The notes: generated by a model not told the origin, from the sequence alone. Counted from the stretch's first letter, positions 30,708-39,593 are shown. The stretch is DNA of 41,076 nt from Actinomycetota bacterium (GCA_009927575.1 RFMS01000130.1:1-41076), one strand, 5' to 3'. Made by a program: numbers and translations.

Positions 30708-31831
30708 AGCGCGCTGCCATCTCCTTCACGCGGTTCGTTCCGTAACTCTGCAAAGAGAAAGAACGCTCCTACCGAAAGTGCAATTAACCCTGGCCAGATA
30801 TCAAGACCTAATGGATCACTCCCAAAAATTTTGATCACGAGGATGTAGAGCGGCCCACTGATAAGAGCTGCAAGAGCATTTTTCTGCCGTTTCTTAAGTT
30901 TCGGTGGTTGCGACGGATGTGCATACAGAGACCGTTCGTATCGAGATTCTTCGCGTTGTGAACTCTCTAAAATATCTAAGTAGTCGCTTCCTTTGACATC
31001 AAGTTGGGCCACGATTTCATCAAATTCTGCTCGGACTAATTCATCATCATCGTGAAAACCTTCGCCTGACCCAATTTCACCAGAAAGTACTTCTTTGATG
31101 AAAGAGATGGATTCGCTATTAAGAAGGTCAGAATCGTAATCAAGAGCGACATTGTGAAAAGAGCGCTCAAAAACTATTTCACGAATATCAATGGAACTGA
31201 CATTATCAATAATGGTTTCAGAATTTTCTGGATTGACAACATGATCAAGCGGTGAATAACCGATAAACAGTGGAGTATCGACGAGATAGAGATCTCGTTC
31301 TGTAATTCGCCACAGTTTGCGCGCAGAGTGAAGCGCTTTGAGAGCAATCCGTCGATAGCTATGAAGTGGTGGGTTTGGTGTAGCCACATCAGTCGGTCCA
31401 CCTTTAAGGGATGGAATAAAGAGTTGAAGAACGGGAACTAGTTTCATCACTCGTCGTCTGTCATGGACGACCGGATTTACAAGGAGAAGTCCTTCAATTT
31501 CAGATCCGCGAATTTGAACTAATCGCAAGGCGAGCGCTCCACCCATTGAAAATCCCGCAACAAAAACTCGATCGCAGAGTTCTAATAATTTCGTCAACGC
31601 TACGTCAACTTCGGTGAGCCAATCGTGATAATTCGTTCTATTTAATTCAACCCATGAACTCCCATGCCCCGGAAGTCGGGGAACTGAGACTGTAAATCCT
31701 TCACCGTGAAGTGCTTTTGCCCATGGATCAACTGATACCGGTGATCCACCAAAACCATGAATGACGAGAACTCCGATTTTTCCGCCCGAATAAAACCGAG
31801 CATGTGAATCTGGAATTTCGTGCGTGCTCAC
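30704..31831 (-). CDS. Alpha/beta hydrolase (carboxylesterase/lipase-like) with long C-terminal extension ending in TM helices
   Basis: VLVIHGFGGSPVSV, VAGFSMGGALALRLV (GxSxG), later His FHNVALD. C-terminal KKRQKNALAALISGPLYILVIKIFG...IWPGLIALSVGAFFLFAEL. Confidence 0.88.
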   Translation of the reverse strand: MSTHEIPDSHARFYSGGKIGVLVIHGFGGSPVSVDPWAKALHGEGFTVSVPRLPGHGSSWVELNRTNYHDWLTEVDVALTKLLELCDRVFVAGFSMGGALALRLVQIRGSEIEGLLLVNPVVHDRRRVMKLVPVLQLFIPSLKGGPTDVATPNPPLHSYRRIALKALHSARKLWRITERDLYLVDTPLFIGYSPLDHVVNPENSETIIDNVSSIDIREIVFERSFHNVALDYDSDLLNSESISFIKEVLSGEIGSGEGFHDDDELVRAEFDEIVAQLDVKGSDYLDILESSQREESRYERSLYAHPSQPPKLKKRQKNALAALISGPLYILVIKIFGSDPLGLDIWPGLIALSVGAFFLFAELRNEPREGDGSAL

Positions 31832-31875
31832 GCTCTGATGGTGTCACACCTGGGGGAAAGCACTAAATTAGGCAC

Positions 31876-32643
31876 ATGAATTTCCCAAGGCTGCCATTGC
31901 CGAAATTGCCTTTTCTCAAAATGCCAAAGGCTAAACACGGAGAAGATGCCGCCTACTCTTTACTGAAAGCATTTCTTGCGCCAATTTTAATGGCGCTCTT
32001 TCGACCAAAAGTTACCGGCTTACGTAATGTTCCAAACTCAGGGCCGCTCATCATCGCCTCAAACCATCTCTCATTTAGCGATTCAATCTTTATGCCGCTC
32101 GTGGTGCCAAGAAAAGTGACGTTCTTAGCGAAGAGTGAATATTTCACTTCACCTGGTTTAAAAGGATTTATTAAAAAATTAACATTTATTGCATTGGGCC
32201 AAGTTCCAGTTGATCGTTCTGGTGGCAGAGCAAGTGAAGCGGCGTTAATTACTGGACTTCGAGTTCTCGGTCGCGGGGATTGCATTGGTATCTATCCTGA
32301 AGGTACGCGATCACCAGATGGGCGCTTATATAAAGGACGTACCGGTATTGCTCGAATGGCGCTTGAGTCAGGTGCTCCCGTTGTTCCTGTCGCAATGCAT
32401 AACACAGCAGAGATTCAACCTACCGGCCAAGTTGTTCCTCGAGTTCGTCAGGTTGAGATGGTCTTCGGTGAGCCCATGTACTTCGACGGTGATTCCACTG
32501 ACCAGACGCGATTACGCGAAATCACTGATGAGATTATGCAAACGATTCAAAAACTTTCTGGCCAAGAGTACGTCGATATCTATGCAACGAAAGCAAAAAC
32601 TCTTCAGAATCAAAGCGAAGAGAGTGGGATCGAAGAAGAGTAA
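31876..32643 (+). CDS. plsC: 1-acyl-sn-glycerol-3-phosphate acyltransferase (PlsC)
   Basis: IIASNHLSFSDSIF (HX4D-like NHLSFSD) and YPEGTRSPDGRLYKGRTGIARMAL. Confidence 0.95.
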   Translation: MNFPRLPLPKLPFLKMPKAKHGEDAAYSLLKAFLAPILMALFRPKVTGLRNVPNSGPLIIASNHLSFSDSIFMPLVVPRKVTFLAKSEYFTSPGLKGFIKKLTFIALGQVPVDRSGGRASEAALITGLRVLGRGDCIGIYPEGTRSPDGRLYKGRTGIARMALESGAPVVPVAMHNTAEIQPTGQVVPRVRQVEMVFGEPMYFDGDSTDQTRLREITDEIMQTIQKLSGQEYVDIYATKAKTLQNQSEESGIEEE

Positions 32644-33399
32644 TTACTCGTTTCCAAATATCTCGCGACGTTGAGAGATATAGCGACACTGTTCGCAACC
32701 AGAATCCCGTTCAGGTGTTGTACCTGAAATCACGTAAATAAAATCGCCTAAGCGACGAGTGAGCGCAGCTGGATTTCGTTCAATCGGTCGCCATGACCAA
32801 TTGAGATTAAGGTGGTAGCCATCAGCAGGGTTTCCTTGCGGAGATTTCGGTGACCAGACGAGTAGTCCCAAAACTGAAACCATTTGTGGGTCACCTTGTG
32901 CAGGATTTTCAAGTGCATATGCATACGCCTCTAATTGCGCTGCGTAGAAATCACTTTTATCGGTATCTCGACCTTGAAATTTGCAATCGATAATTCCTAT
33001 GGTGCCATCATCAAAATCCATGAGTAAGTCATATTTGCCGCGAATCGCATAAGGAGTCTCGCGTCCTTGAACTTCAATGGGACGTGATTTCACCCAACCG
33101 CCACGATCGCGTACTCGTCCCGCAGGAAGAGCTGGTGCAACACTCTTTGCATCTGCGTTATCGAAATGCGCTTCCTGAAGTGCAGAGAGTTCGCCAACTA
33201 GTGGCATAAAAAGTGGCGCAGATACTCCGTGGTTGTATTTCAACCAGAGACAACGATGGCAACCATCCCAGGCGAATGTGAGATCGCTTGGGCTAATGAA
33301 TGCGCGGGCGTTTTTTCCTGACGTCGATGATTGTGCAGATGATGAAGTTGCCATATCGGAAGTCTGCCTTTGACCACTGACAATTGACGGGAACGCCAC
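32644..33399 (-). CDS. PD-(D/E)XK nuclease-superfamily protein, Cas4/RecB-like with four Cys in two CxxC pairs
   Basis: GCHRCLWLKYN near N-terminus; IRGKYDLLMDFDDGTIGIIDCKFQG; QLEAYAYALE; C-terminal SGCEQCRYISQR. Confidence 0.75.
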   Translation of the reverse strand: MAFPSIVSGQRQTSDMATSSSAQSSTSGKNARAFISPSDLTFAWDGCHRCLWLKYNHGVSAPLFMPLVGELSALQEAHFDNADAKSVAPALPAGRVRDRGGWVKSRPIEVQGRETPYAIRGKYDLLMDFDDGTIGIIDCKFQGRDTDKSDFYAAQLEAYAYALENPAQGDPQMVSVLGLLVWSPKSPQGNPADGYHLNLNWSWRPIERNPAALTRRLGDFIYVISGTTPERDSGCEQCRYISQRREIFGNE

Positions 33400-33420
33400 G
33401 AAGCGGCGCGAGAACTCGAG

Positions 33421-34059
33421 CTAGAACGCAGTAGAGATTGTAAAAATCCCGAGTGCAATCATCACGATTCCGCCTCCTCGCCGCATGAGCACTAATTGAT
33501 GCGGAGATTTGGAGAGCTTCTCTCGAATTCCACCGGCGATGGAGGCCCAAATTGAGTCGGAGGTGAATGCGATCAAGGCAAAGATCGTGCTGAGAAAAAT
33601 TATTTGAAGAGTGAGATCTGTCGAACCACGATCAAGGAATTGCGGAATTATCGCCGCAAAAAATACGAGCGTCTTTGGGTTTAGCGCACCAACCCAAAAA
33701 CCATCTTTAATCGCTCGTTTCACTGTGGGTTTCCCACTTTCGGTATTGATCATGTTCTCTGCATGAATCACGCTATGTCGAATCGCTTCGACGCCGAGAT
33801 ACATCAGATATAGACCACCAAGAATTTGCACACCGAGAAACGCTGCATCTGATCTTTGCAAAATTGGTCCGAGGCCAAAAGCCACGATAAAAGAGACGAG
33901 ATACATTCCCATTGCATTACCAAATACCGTTGCAACGGCGATTGCACGACCCCAGGAGATTGCTCGAGCGATAGCGAAGAGAACACTTGGCCCAGGAGCC
34001 ATAATGATGAGAATTGTTGTAATGAGATATTCCCAGAAACGCGTCGGAATAAACGACAT
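33421..34059 (-). CDS. LysE/RhtB-family translocator
   Basis: FWEYLITTILIIMAPGPSVLFAIARAISWGR ... GFWVGALNPKTLVFFAAIIPQF. Met at 34059 preferred over 34107. Confidence 0.9.
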   Translation of the reverse strand: MSFIPTRFWEYLITTILIIMAPGPSVLFAIARAISWGRAIAVATVFGNAMGMYLVSFIVAFGLGPILQRSDAAFLGVQILGGLYLMYLGVEAIRHSVIHAENMINTESGKPTVKRAIKDGFWVGALNPKTLVFFAAIIPQFLDRGSTDLTLQIIFLSTIFALIAFTSDSIWASIAGGIREKLSKSPHQLVLMRRGGGIVMIALGIFTISTAF

Positions 34060-34084
34060 GTAGGGAGTATAGATGAGTATAAAA

Positions 34085-34116
34085 AAAGAAGGCGCACCTT
34101 TCGGCACGCCTTCTTT
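34085..34116 (-). terminator. Rho-independent terminator of the uracil/xanthine permease
   Basis: On the minus strand AAAGAAGGCGTGCC-GAAA-GGTGCGCCTTCTTT: 10 bp perfect outer stem, GNRA loop, then T-rich tract (TTTTATACTC). Confidence 0.88.
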
Positions 34117-34128
34117 AATGAAACGCGA

Positions 34129-35391
34129 TTAGTTACTTGTACCGCGTGATTTTGCAATGCGATGAAGTACTTGGTAACCGATCACTGCAACGAGAGTTGC
34201 GTTGATGATTCCGTTAAATGTGTACTTACCGCTAGTCCATGACATATCTGAAATGCCGATAATTGCGGCAGATGCAGCGATGATCAAGTTTGTGGAATCT
34301 GCGAAATTAACTCGGCCTTCAATCCAAATACGAGCACCGAGTACACCGATCATTCCGAAGAGTGCAGTGCCAACGCCACCGAGCGCACCAACTGGTGTTG
34401 CGCTAAGTACTGCGCCGAATTTTGGACAGATGGAGAGAACAACTGCTCCGATACCTGCGATCCAATATGCCGCTGTTGAGTAGACGCGAGTTGCAGCCAT
34501 AACGCCAATATTCTCGGCATAAGTAGTGGTACCTGAACCGCCACCGAAACCAGCGAGAGTTGTTGCAACGCCATCAGCCATCAAAGCGTTACCCATCTGA
34601 TCATCGAGGTTCTTTCCAGTCATCGCAGCAACTGCTTTAACGTGTCCGACGTTCTCTGCAATTAAGACGAGAACAACTGGGAGGAAGAGCACGATTGCGC
34701 TGGAATCAAATGTCGGTGATGTAAATGATGGGAATGCGAGCCATTTAGCTGCTGTGATGCCTTCAGTTTTAACATCGCCAGTGATAAGCGCGTAAACATA
34801 ACCAACAACTAAGCCAGCAAAGATCGAGATTCGACCGAGGAATCCGCGTGAGAATGCAGCGATGAGTGCAATCGCAGCGAGCGTAACAACGCCGACTACT
34901 GGACCGGCTGCCATATTGTTTTTAGCAGCGCCAGCTAAGTTGAAACCGATAACCATCACGATTGTTCCTGTGACAACTGGTGGGAGAAGTGTGTCGATCC
35001 AGCCAGCGCCAAATTGGCGAACAAGCAGACCAATCACAGCAAGAATGACACCGACAGCTACGACGCCACCGAGTGCAACAGACATATCGCCACCTGCTTT
35101 TGCGGCAGCGATTGGCGCAAGAAATGCGAAGGAAGAACCGAGATAGCTCGGCAATTTATTCTGAGTAATGATGAGGAAGAGCAGCGTGCCAATTCCTGAG
35201 AAAAATAACGTGGTTGTTGGGGAGAATCCCGTAATGATTGGGACGAGGAAGGTTGCTCCGAACATTGCGGCGATGTGCTGAATTCCTACACCGATGGTGC
35301 GTGGCCAGCTCAATCGCTCGTCGGTTGATACGACTTCACCTGATGCGATCGTCTTACCTGTACCGTGAACTTTCCATGAGAACAAACTCAT
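34129..35391 (-). CDS. Uracil-xanthine permease family protein (NCS2)
   Basis: IGVGIQHIAAMFGATFLVPIITGFSPTTTLFFSGIGTLLF ... ENVGHVKAVAAMTGK ... TTYAENIGVMAATRVYS. Confidence 0.94.
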   Translation of the reverse strand: MSLFSWKVHGTGKTIASGEVVSTDERLSWPRTIGVGIQHIAAMFGATFLVPIITGFSPTTTLFFSGIGTLLFLIITQNKLPSYLGSSFAFLAPIAAAKAGGDMSVALGGVVAVGVILAVIGLLVRQFGAGWIDTLLPPVVTGTIVMVIGFNLAGAAKNNMAAGPVVGVVTLAAIALIAAFSRGFLGRISIFAGLVVGYVYALITGDVKTEGITAAKWLAFPSFTSPTFDSSAIVLFLPVVLVLIAENVGHVKAVAAMTGKNLDDQMGNALMADGVATTLAGFGGGSGTTTYAENIGVMAATRVYSTAAYWIAGIGAVVLSICPKFGAVLSATPVGALGGVGTALFGMIGVLGARIWIEGRVNFADSTNLIIAASAAIIGISDMSWTSGKYTFNGIINATLVAVIGYQVLHRIAKSRGTSN

Positions 35392-35405
35392 GTCGTGTAC
35401 CCCTG

Positions 35406-35433
35406 TCTAGAGCGCCTACGTTGGCGCACTAGA
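35406..35433 (-). promoter_or_regulatory. Hairpin leader immediately upstream of the uracil permease SD
   Basis: Minus strand TCTAGTGCGCC-AACGTA-GGCGCTCTAGA: 11-nt arms with a single T-T mismatch, followed by CAGGGG and ATG. Confidence 0.5.
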
Positions 35434-35527
35434 AAAGGATGGTAAACCTGAGAAATTGTTACCCGCATGTATGCCACGCACTAGATAAATATAAATTCGT
35501 TCTCTTACGCGTGAATAAATAAAAAAG

Positions 35528-35555
35528 ACGGGGCCCGAGCGAACTCGGACCCCGT
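35528..35555 (-). terminator. Rho-independent terminator downstream of the 35586-36182 gene
   Basis: ACGGGGCCCGAG-CGAA-CTCGGACCCCGT, one mismatch. On the minus strand it is followed by a T-run (complement of AAAAAA at 35521-35526). Confidence 0.88.
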
Positions 35556-35585
35556 TTTGTTATCCCTCACGGAGAGTAGAGGGAG

Positions 35586-36182
35586 CTAGACCGTCGCATC
35601 CTCTGACGTGCGACGAAGATGCATAAAGCCAAGAATCGAGAGGATGAGCATCAAGATTCCCGCAAAGACTGCGGCATAGGCTGAGTACATCGCGATCTGT
35701 CCCAACTGCCAGAAAGCGTAAGCATTTCCAAGCAGACCCTTCAAAGTTTCGCCCATGAAAAGCGTTGTGCGTTGATTGCCAAGTGCTGCAGCTTTTGCAG
35801 CCAGTGATGCGTCAGATGGATTAGCCGCAGCAGCAGCCTGAGCTGCAAGCGCTTCGCCACTTACTTCGTTATACGTCTTTCCGCCTGCAATGTTTTTGAC
35901 GTGAACACCGATGTAGTGATCTGCATATGCCATCGCTTGTTTACCAGTAACTAATTGTTGTCCAGCGTATTTTTCGATCACTGCTCGATCTTCATCAGGA
36001 AGTGACATAAGGCCGGCGCTATCAGCAGCAGGGAACATGATTTTCTGATTTGAAAGTTGGGTTGTCACTGCGTTATCTGCGAATGTATAACCCCAATTAA
36101 GTAGTGCGCCTGCAACAAATAAAAATATCGAAAGGCCAAAACCGACCATACTGACGATTCGATCAAAAGTTCTACGTTTCAT
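35586..36182 (-). CDS. Hypothetical membrane protein with N- and C-terminal TM helices and a large Ala-rich loop
   Basis: VSMVGFGLSIFLFVAGALLNWGYTFADNAV ... MYSAYAAVFAGILMLILSILGFMHLRR; intact 198 aa ORF with downstream terminator. Confidence 0.8.
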   Translation of the reverse strand: MKRRTFDRIVSMVGFGLSIFLFVAGALLNWGYTFADNAVTTQLSNQKIMFPAADSAGLMSLPDEDRAVIEKYAGQQLVTGKQAMAYADHYIGVHVKNIAGGKTYNEVSGEALAAQAAAAANPSDASLAAKAAALGNQRTTLFMGETLKGLLGNAYAFWQLGQIAMYSAYAAVFAGILMLILSILGFMHLRRTSEDATV

Positions 36183-36403
36183 AATCTCTTCTCTCCTAAG
36201 TCTGTGTCATGTAGTTGTAGAGCTATTACTTCTAACTCTCCGTGCAGGACAATCAAACAACTCCTACCTCACGAAAACAGCGGAAAAGCGAGTGCTACCA
36301 CCGTGCATGAACAGGGGAGTGATGGCACTTTAAGCAAGGCCACACCAGAAGCAGATTTATCTAGATTTCAGTGCTGAATGCGAGAACTAAAAAATGATGA
36401 GAA

Positions 36404-36742
36404 TTAATCAACGTGGCGAGAGCAGACCTGTTTTCCGTCAGGTCCAATTTCAAGATGTTTGCACGCAACGTTCAATTTATCGAAAGCTTGATCGCCAAAA
36501 TGGGCGCGGTAAGCAAGTGCAATGAGTACACGGATATTGACATCAGGTGCAGATTTCACGCCGAGTGCTTTTGCCATTCGTGAAACAGTATTCTCGACAA
36601 CTTTTTCAGTATGAGCAGTTGCGTTGGCGATAGCAGCATTCGATAGTCCGTCGCAGAGATGGCCAGCAACAAGATGTTCAAATGGCGTGAGATCACGAGT
36701 AAGAATCGTTAGATGTTCCATGTCAGTGGCTCTCCGTTCCAC
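36404..36742 (-). CDS. Stand-alone LuxR-type HTH protein
   Basis: LTPFEHLVAGHLCDGLSNAAIANATAHTEKVVENTVSRMAKALGVKSAPDVNIRVLIALAYR resembles a LuxR C-terminal HTH; no receiver domain. Confidence 0.75.
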   Translation of the reverse strand: MERRATDMEHLTILTRDLTPFEHLVAGHLCDGLSNAAIANATAHTEKVVENTVSRMAKALGVKSAPDVNIRVLIALAYRAHFGDQAFDKLNVACKHLEIGPDGKQVCSRHVD

Positions 36743-36791
36743 TCGCCCTGCTACAAAACTAGCCCTGCGATAAAACTTTCTTAAGCCCTAT

Positions 36792-36809
36792 CTTCCACCT
36801 CTTTGGAAG
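36792..36809. promoter_or_regulatory. Inverted repeat in the divergent HTH / enoyl-CoA hydratase promoter region
   Basis: CTTCCA-N6-TGGAAG, perfect 6 bp half-sites. Confidence 0.35.
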
Positions 36810-36845
36810 TACTCACAAGCAGCGACCCCCCTTTAGGATGGTGGG

Positions 36846-37589
36846 ATGAGCGACATTGTTGTGGACCGCGCAGGCTCAATCCTCACACTTTCCTTCAATC
36901 GTCCGACAAAGCGGAACGCCATTACCCATGAGATGTATCAGACGTTGGCTGATCAATTAAAGGAAGCTGCAGCAGATTTCGGAATTCGGGTCGTCGTATT
37001 TCGTGGCGAAGGTGATCACTACACGGCTGGTAATGACATAGGAGATTTTCTCAATAGTCCACCAATGGATAGTTCTTCACCGGTTATCAATTTTCTCTCA
37101 CAGATTTATCAATTTCCTAAACCAATTATCTGTGGCGTAAAAGGAAATGCGGTAGGAATTGGCACGACGATGTTGCTTCATTCAGATATCAATATCTGCG
37201 ATGCGAGCGCGAAATTCTCCATGCCATTCGTCTCTCTTGGTTTAGTTCCAGAAGCCGGTTCAAGTTTGCTCTTTACCAAACTTGCTGGCTATCACAGAGC
37301 CGCAAAAATCTTTTTGACCGGCGAGAGTTTTAGCGCCGACTATGCACACGAGATTGGACTTGTTGCTGAAATTGTTAATGATGTTGATGCGGCAGTTAAA
37401 CGGTATGCAGAAGTCATAGCAGATCAACCACCCGGATCAGTTCTTCAGACTAAAGCGCTTCTGAAGAGCGCAGATCACGAAAAAGTTGGGGCAGTCATGA
37501 AGGCTGAAGCCGAGCTTTTTGCGCTCGCGCTCCAATCAGATGAAGCGCGCGAAGCCTTCTTTAAATTTATGGCGAAGAAGAAGTCCTAG
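36846..37589 (+). CDS. Enoyl-CoA hydratase/isomerase family protein
   Basis: LTLSFNRPTKRNAITHEMYQTL ... YTAGNDIGDF ... VKGNAVGIGTTMLLHSDINICD. Confidence 0.93.
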   Translation: MSDIVVDRAGSILTLSFNRPTKRNAITHEMYQTLADQLKEAAADFGIRVVVFRGEGDHYTAGNDIGDFLNSPPMDSSSPVINFLSQIYQFPKPIICGVKGNAVGIGTTMLLHSDINICDASAKFSMPFVSLGLVPEAGSSLLFTKLAGYHRAAKIFLTGESFSADYAHEIGLVAEIVNDVDAAVKRYAEVIADQPPGSVLQTKALLKSADHEKVGAVMKAEAELFALALQSDEAREAFFKFMAKKKS

Positions 37590-37598
37590 GGAGAGCGT

Positions 37599-38429
37599 AT
37601 GTCACTTAAAGGGAAGCGGATCTTTATTACTGGAGGTTCTCGAGGGATTGGACTCGCGATTGCACTTCGCGCTGCGCGGGATGGCGCATCAATTGCTATC
37701 GCAGCTAAAACAACAGATCCAAATCCGAAACTGCCAGGAACTATTTTTACGGCAGCCCAAGAGATTGAAAACGCAGGCGGCAAAGCGCTCCCACTTCAAT
37801 GCGATATTCGCGACGAAGCGCAGATTGTGGAAACTGTAAATAAAGCGGCTGCTGAATTTGGTGGGTTAGATATTGTCATTAATAACGCTTCAGCAATCAA
37901 TCTCACTCGAACTGAAGAGACCCCAGCCAAGCGATTTGATTTGATGTTTGATGTCAACGTTCGCGGCACTTTCCTTACCTCGCAAGCCGCGCTGCCACAT
38001 TTGCGAAAGAGCGCAGCAGAAGGTCGAAACTCGCACATCTTGACGATGTCACCGCCGTTATCAATGAAATCAAAATGGTTTAAGAACCATGTCGCGTACA
38101 CGATGTCTAAATATGGAATGAGTATGTGCGTACTCGGCATGGCCGATGAATTTCGTCGCGACAAGATTGGCGTGAATGCGCTCTGGCCACGAACAGCGAT
38201 TGATACCGCAGCACTTCAGATGATTCCTGGCGTCAATACAGATTCCTGCAGAACTCCGGAGATTTTGGCTGATGCCGCTTACATCATTCTCAATCGACCA
38301 GCGAATGAGACTTCAGGTAATTTCTTTGTTGATGATGAAGTCTTAGCGAGCGAGGGAATTACAGATTTGGAGAAGTACTCAGTAAAGCCAGGAACAAAAG
38401 ACTTTTTACTGGATTTCTTCCTCGATTAA
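37599..38429 (+). CDS. Short-chain dehydrogenase/reductase (HSDL2-like)
   Basis: IFITGGSRGIGLAIALRAARDGASIAIAAKT, VINNAS, AYTMSKYGMSM. Confidence 0.92.
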   Translation: MSLKGKRIFITGGSRGIGLAIALRAARDGASIAIAAKTTDPNPKLPGTIFTAAQEIENAGGKALPLQCDIRDEAQIVETVNKAAAEFGGLDIVINNASAINLTRTEETPAKRFDLMFDVNVRGTFLTSQAALPHLRKSAAEGRNSHILTMSPPLSMKSKWFKNHVAYTMSKYGMSMCVLGMADEFRRDKIGVNALWPRTAIDTAALQMIPGVNTDSCRTPEILADAAYIILNRPANETSGNFFVDDEVLASEGITDLEKYSVKPGTKDFLLDFFLD

Positions 38430-38441
38430 AACCAGATCTGA

Positions 38442-39593
38442 TCAATCGTCGAGATGAAATTCTCGATGCTCATGTTCAGTTTCACGAATACCCGACGAAT
38501 ATTTACTCTCATATTTTCCAAAGCGCCATACGGCAACCGAGAAAAGCCAGGCGGCGACGAAGCTTGCCACGATGAAATATCCGATTCCACCGAGATCGAT
38601 AGACGCTATTTGGGAGAAAGGCCAGTACTTCTCAATTGAGGTTTTATCGGCAAGAACTGTGACAAGTTCTATTGTTCCAATAACTAACGCAACAAATATG
38701 GATAACGATGTCGTGGTGAGGTTGTAGTAGATCTTGCGTAGTGGCGAGGTAAATGCCCATGAATAAGCCTTCGTCATGAATATTCCATCGAGTGAATCCA
38801 TCAGTGACATACCAGCAGCAAAAATAATTGGCAGTGAAATAATTGCTAGTGGGGGCAGAGTTCCACCTACAGTTCCGACCGCAGCGGTTGCGGAGATTGC
38901 GAGAAGCGCAACTTCGGTAGCAGTATCAAATCCCAGGCCAAAGAGAACTCCAACTGGGTATAACTGCCAGGACTTTTCAAATCCATTCTTAAAACGCCCA
39001 CGGAAAATGCGTCGCATTAATCCGCGATCGTTAAGTAACTCTTCTAGGTGTTCGTGAGAGAACTTTCCGCTCTTTGCTTGGCGCCATACTTTCACAACAC
39101 CAACAAGGATGATGAGGTTAAGAATTCCAACGAGATAGAGAAAGAATGCCGAAACAGATGCGCCGATGATTCCACCAGTTTCTGCAAAATCCTTTTGAAA
39201 CTTCACCGCCTGCTTCGCCGCTAAAGCAATTCCTATGGAAAGAGCCAAAACAATTGTGGAGTGACCCAATGAAAAGAAGAGCCCAACTCCTAGTGGCTTC
39301 TTTCCTTTAGCGAGCATCAACCGTGTGGTGTCATCGATAGCAGAAATATGATCGGCATCGAATGCATGTCGAAGTCCAAATGAATAAGCAAGCGCACCAG
39401 CGCCAGCGAAAATCAATCCACCCTTTGCATCCTGTAGCGCGTGATATTGCGGGTTGGAGTTGTAGTAAATAAAGAGACCCCATCCGAGAACATGAAGGAA
39501 GAGGACTGTCCCAAGAACTCCAAAAAGAGCTGGTCGTTCCGATTTATCAAAAGTCAGATGCGCACGTAGTGATTTTTCTGACTTTGTACTCAC
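38442..39593 (-). CDS. NiCoT-family nickel/cobalt transporter (HoxN/NixA-like)
   Basis: LRHAFDADHISAIDDTTR signature and LFFSLGHSTIVLALS. Confidence 0.95.
   Translation of the reverse strand: MSTKSEKSLRAHLTFDKSERPALFGVLGTVLFLHVLGWGLFIYYNSNPQYHALQDAKGGLIFAGAGALAYSFGLRHAFDADHISAIDDTTRLMLAKGKKPLGVGLFFSLGHSTIVLALSIGIALAAKQAVKFQKDFAETGGIIGASVSAFFLYLVGILNLIILVGVVKVWRQAKSGKFSHEHLEELLNDRGLMRRIFRGRFKNGFEKSWQLYPVGVLFGLGFDTATEVALLAISATAAVGTVGGTLPPLAIISLPIIFAAGMSLMDSLDGIFMTKAYSWAFTSPLRKIYYNLTTTSLSIFVALVIGTIELVTVLADKTSIEKYWPFSQIASIDLGGIGYFIVASFVAAWLFSVAVWRFGKYESKYSSGIRETEHEHREFHLDD

Noticed and set aside
32644-33399. CRISPR-Cas or defence island suggested by the Cas4-like protein
   Set aside because: No direct-repeat array, no other cas or defence genes; neighbours are plsC and a LysE exporter.
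36183-36403. 220-nt gap as a small RNA gene
   Set aside because: Only weak pairings (e.g. GTGCAT/ATGGCAC with a bulge) and no clear promoter-terminator unit. Cannot be supported without comparative or expression data.
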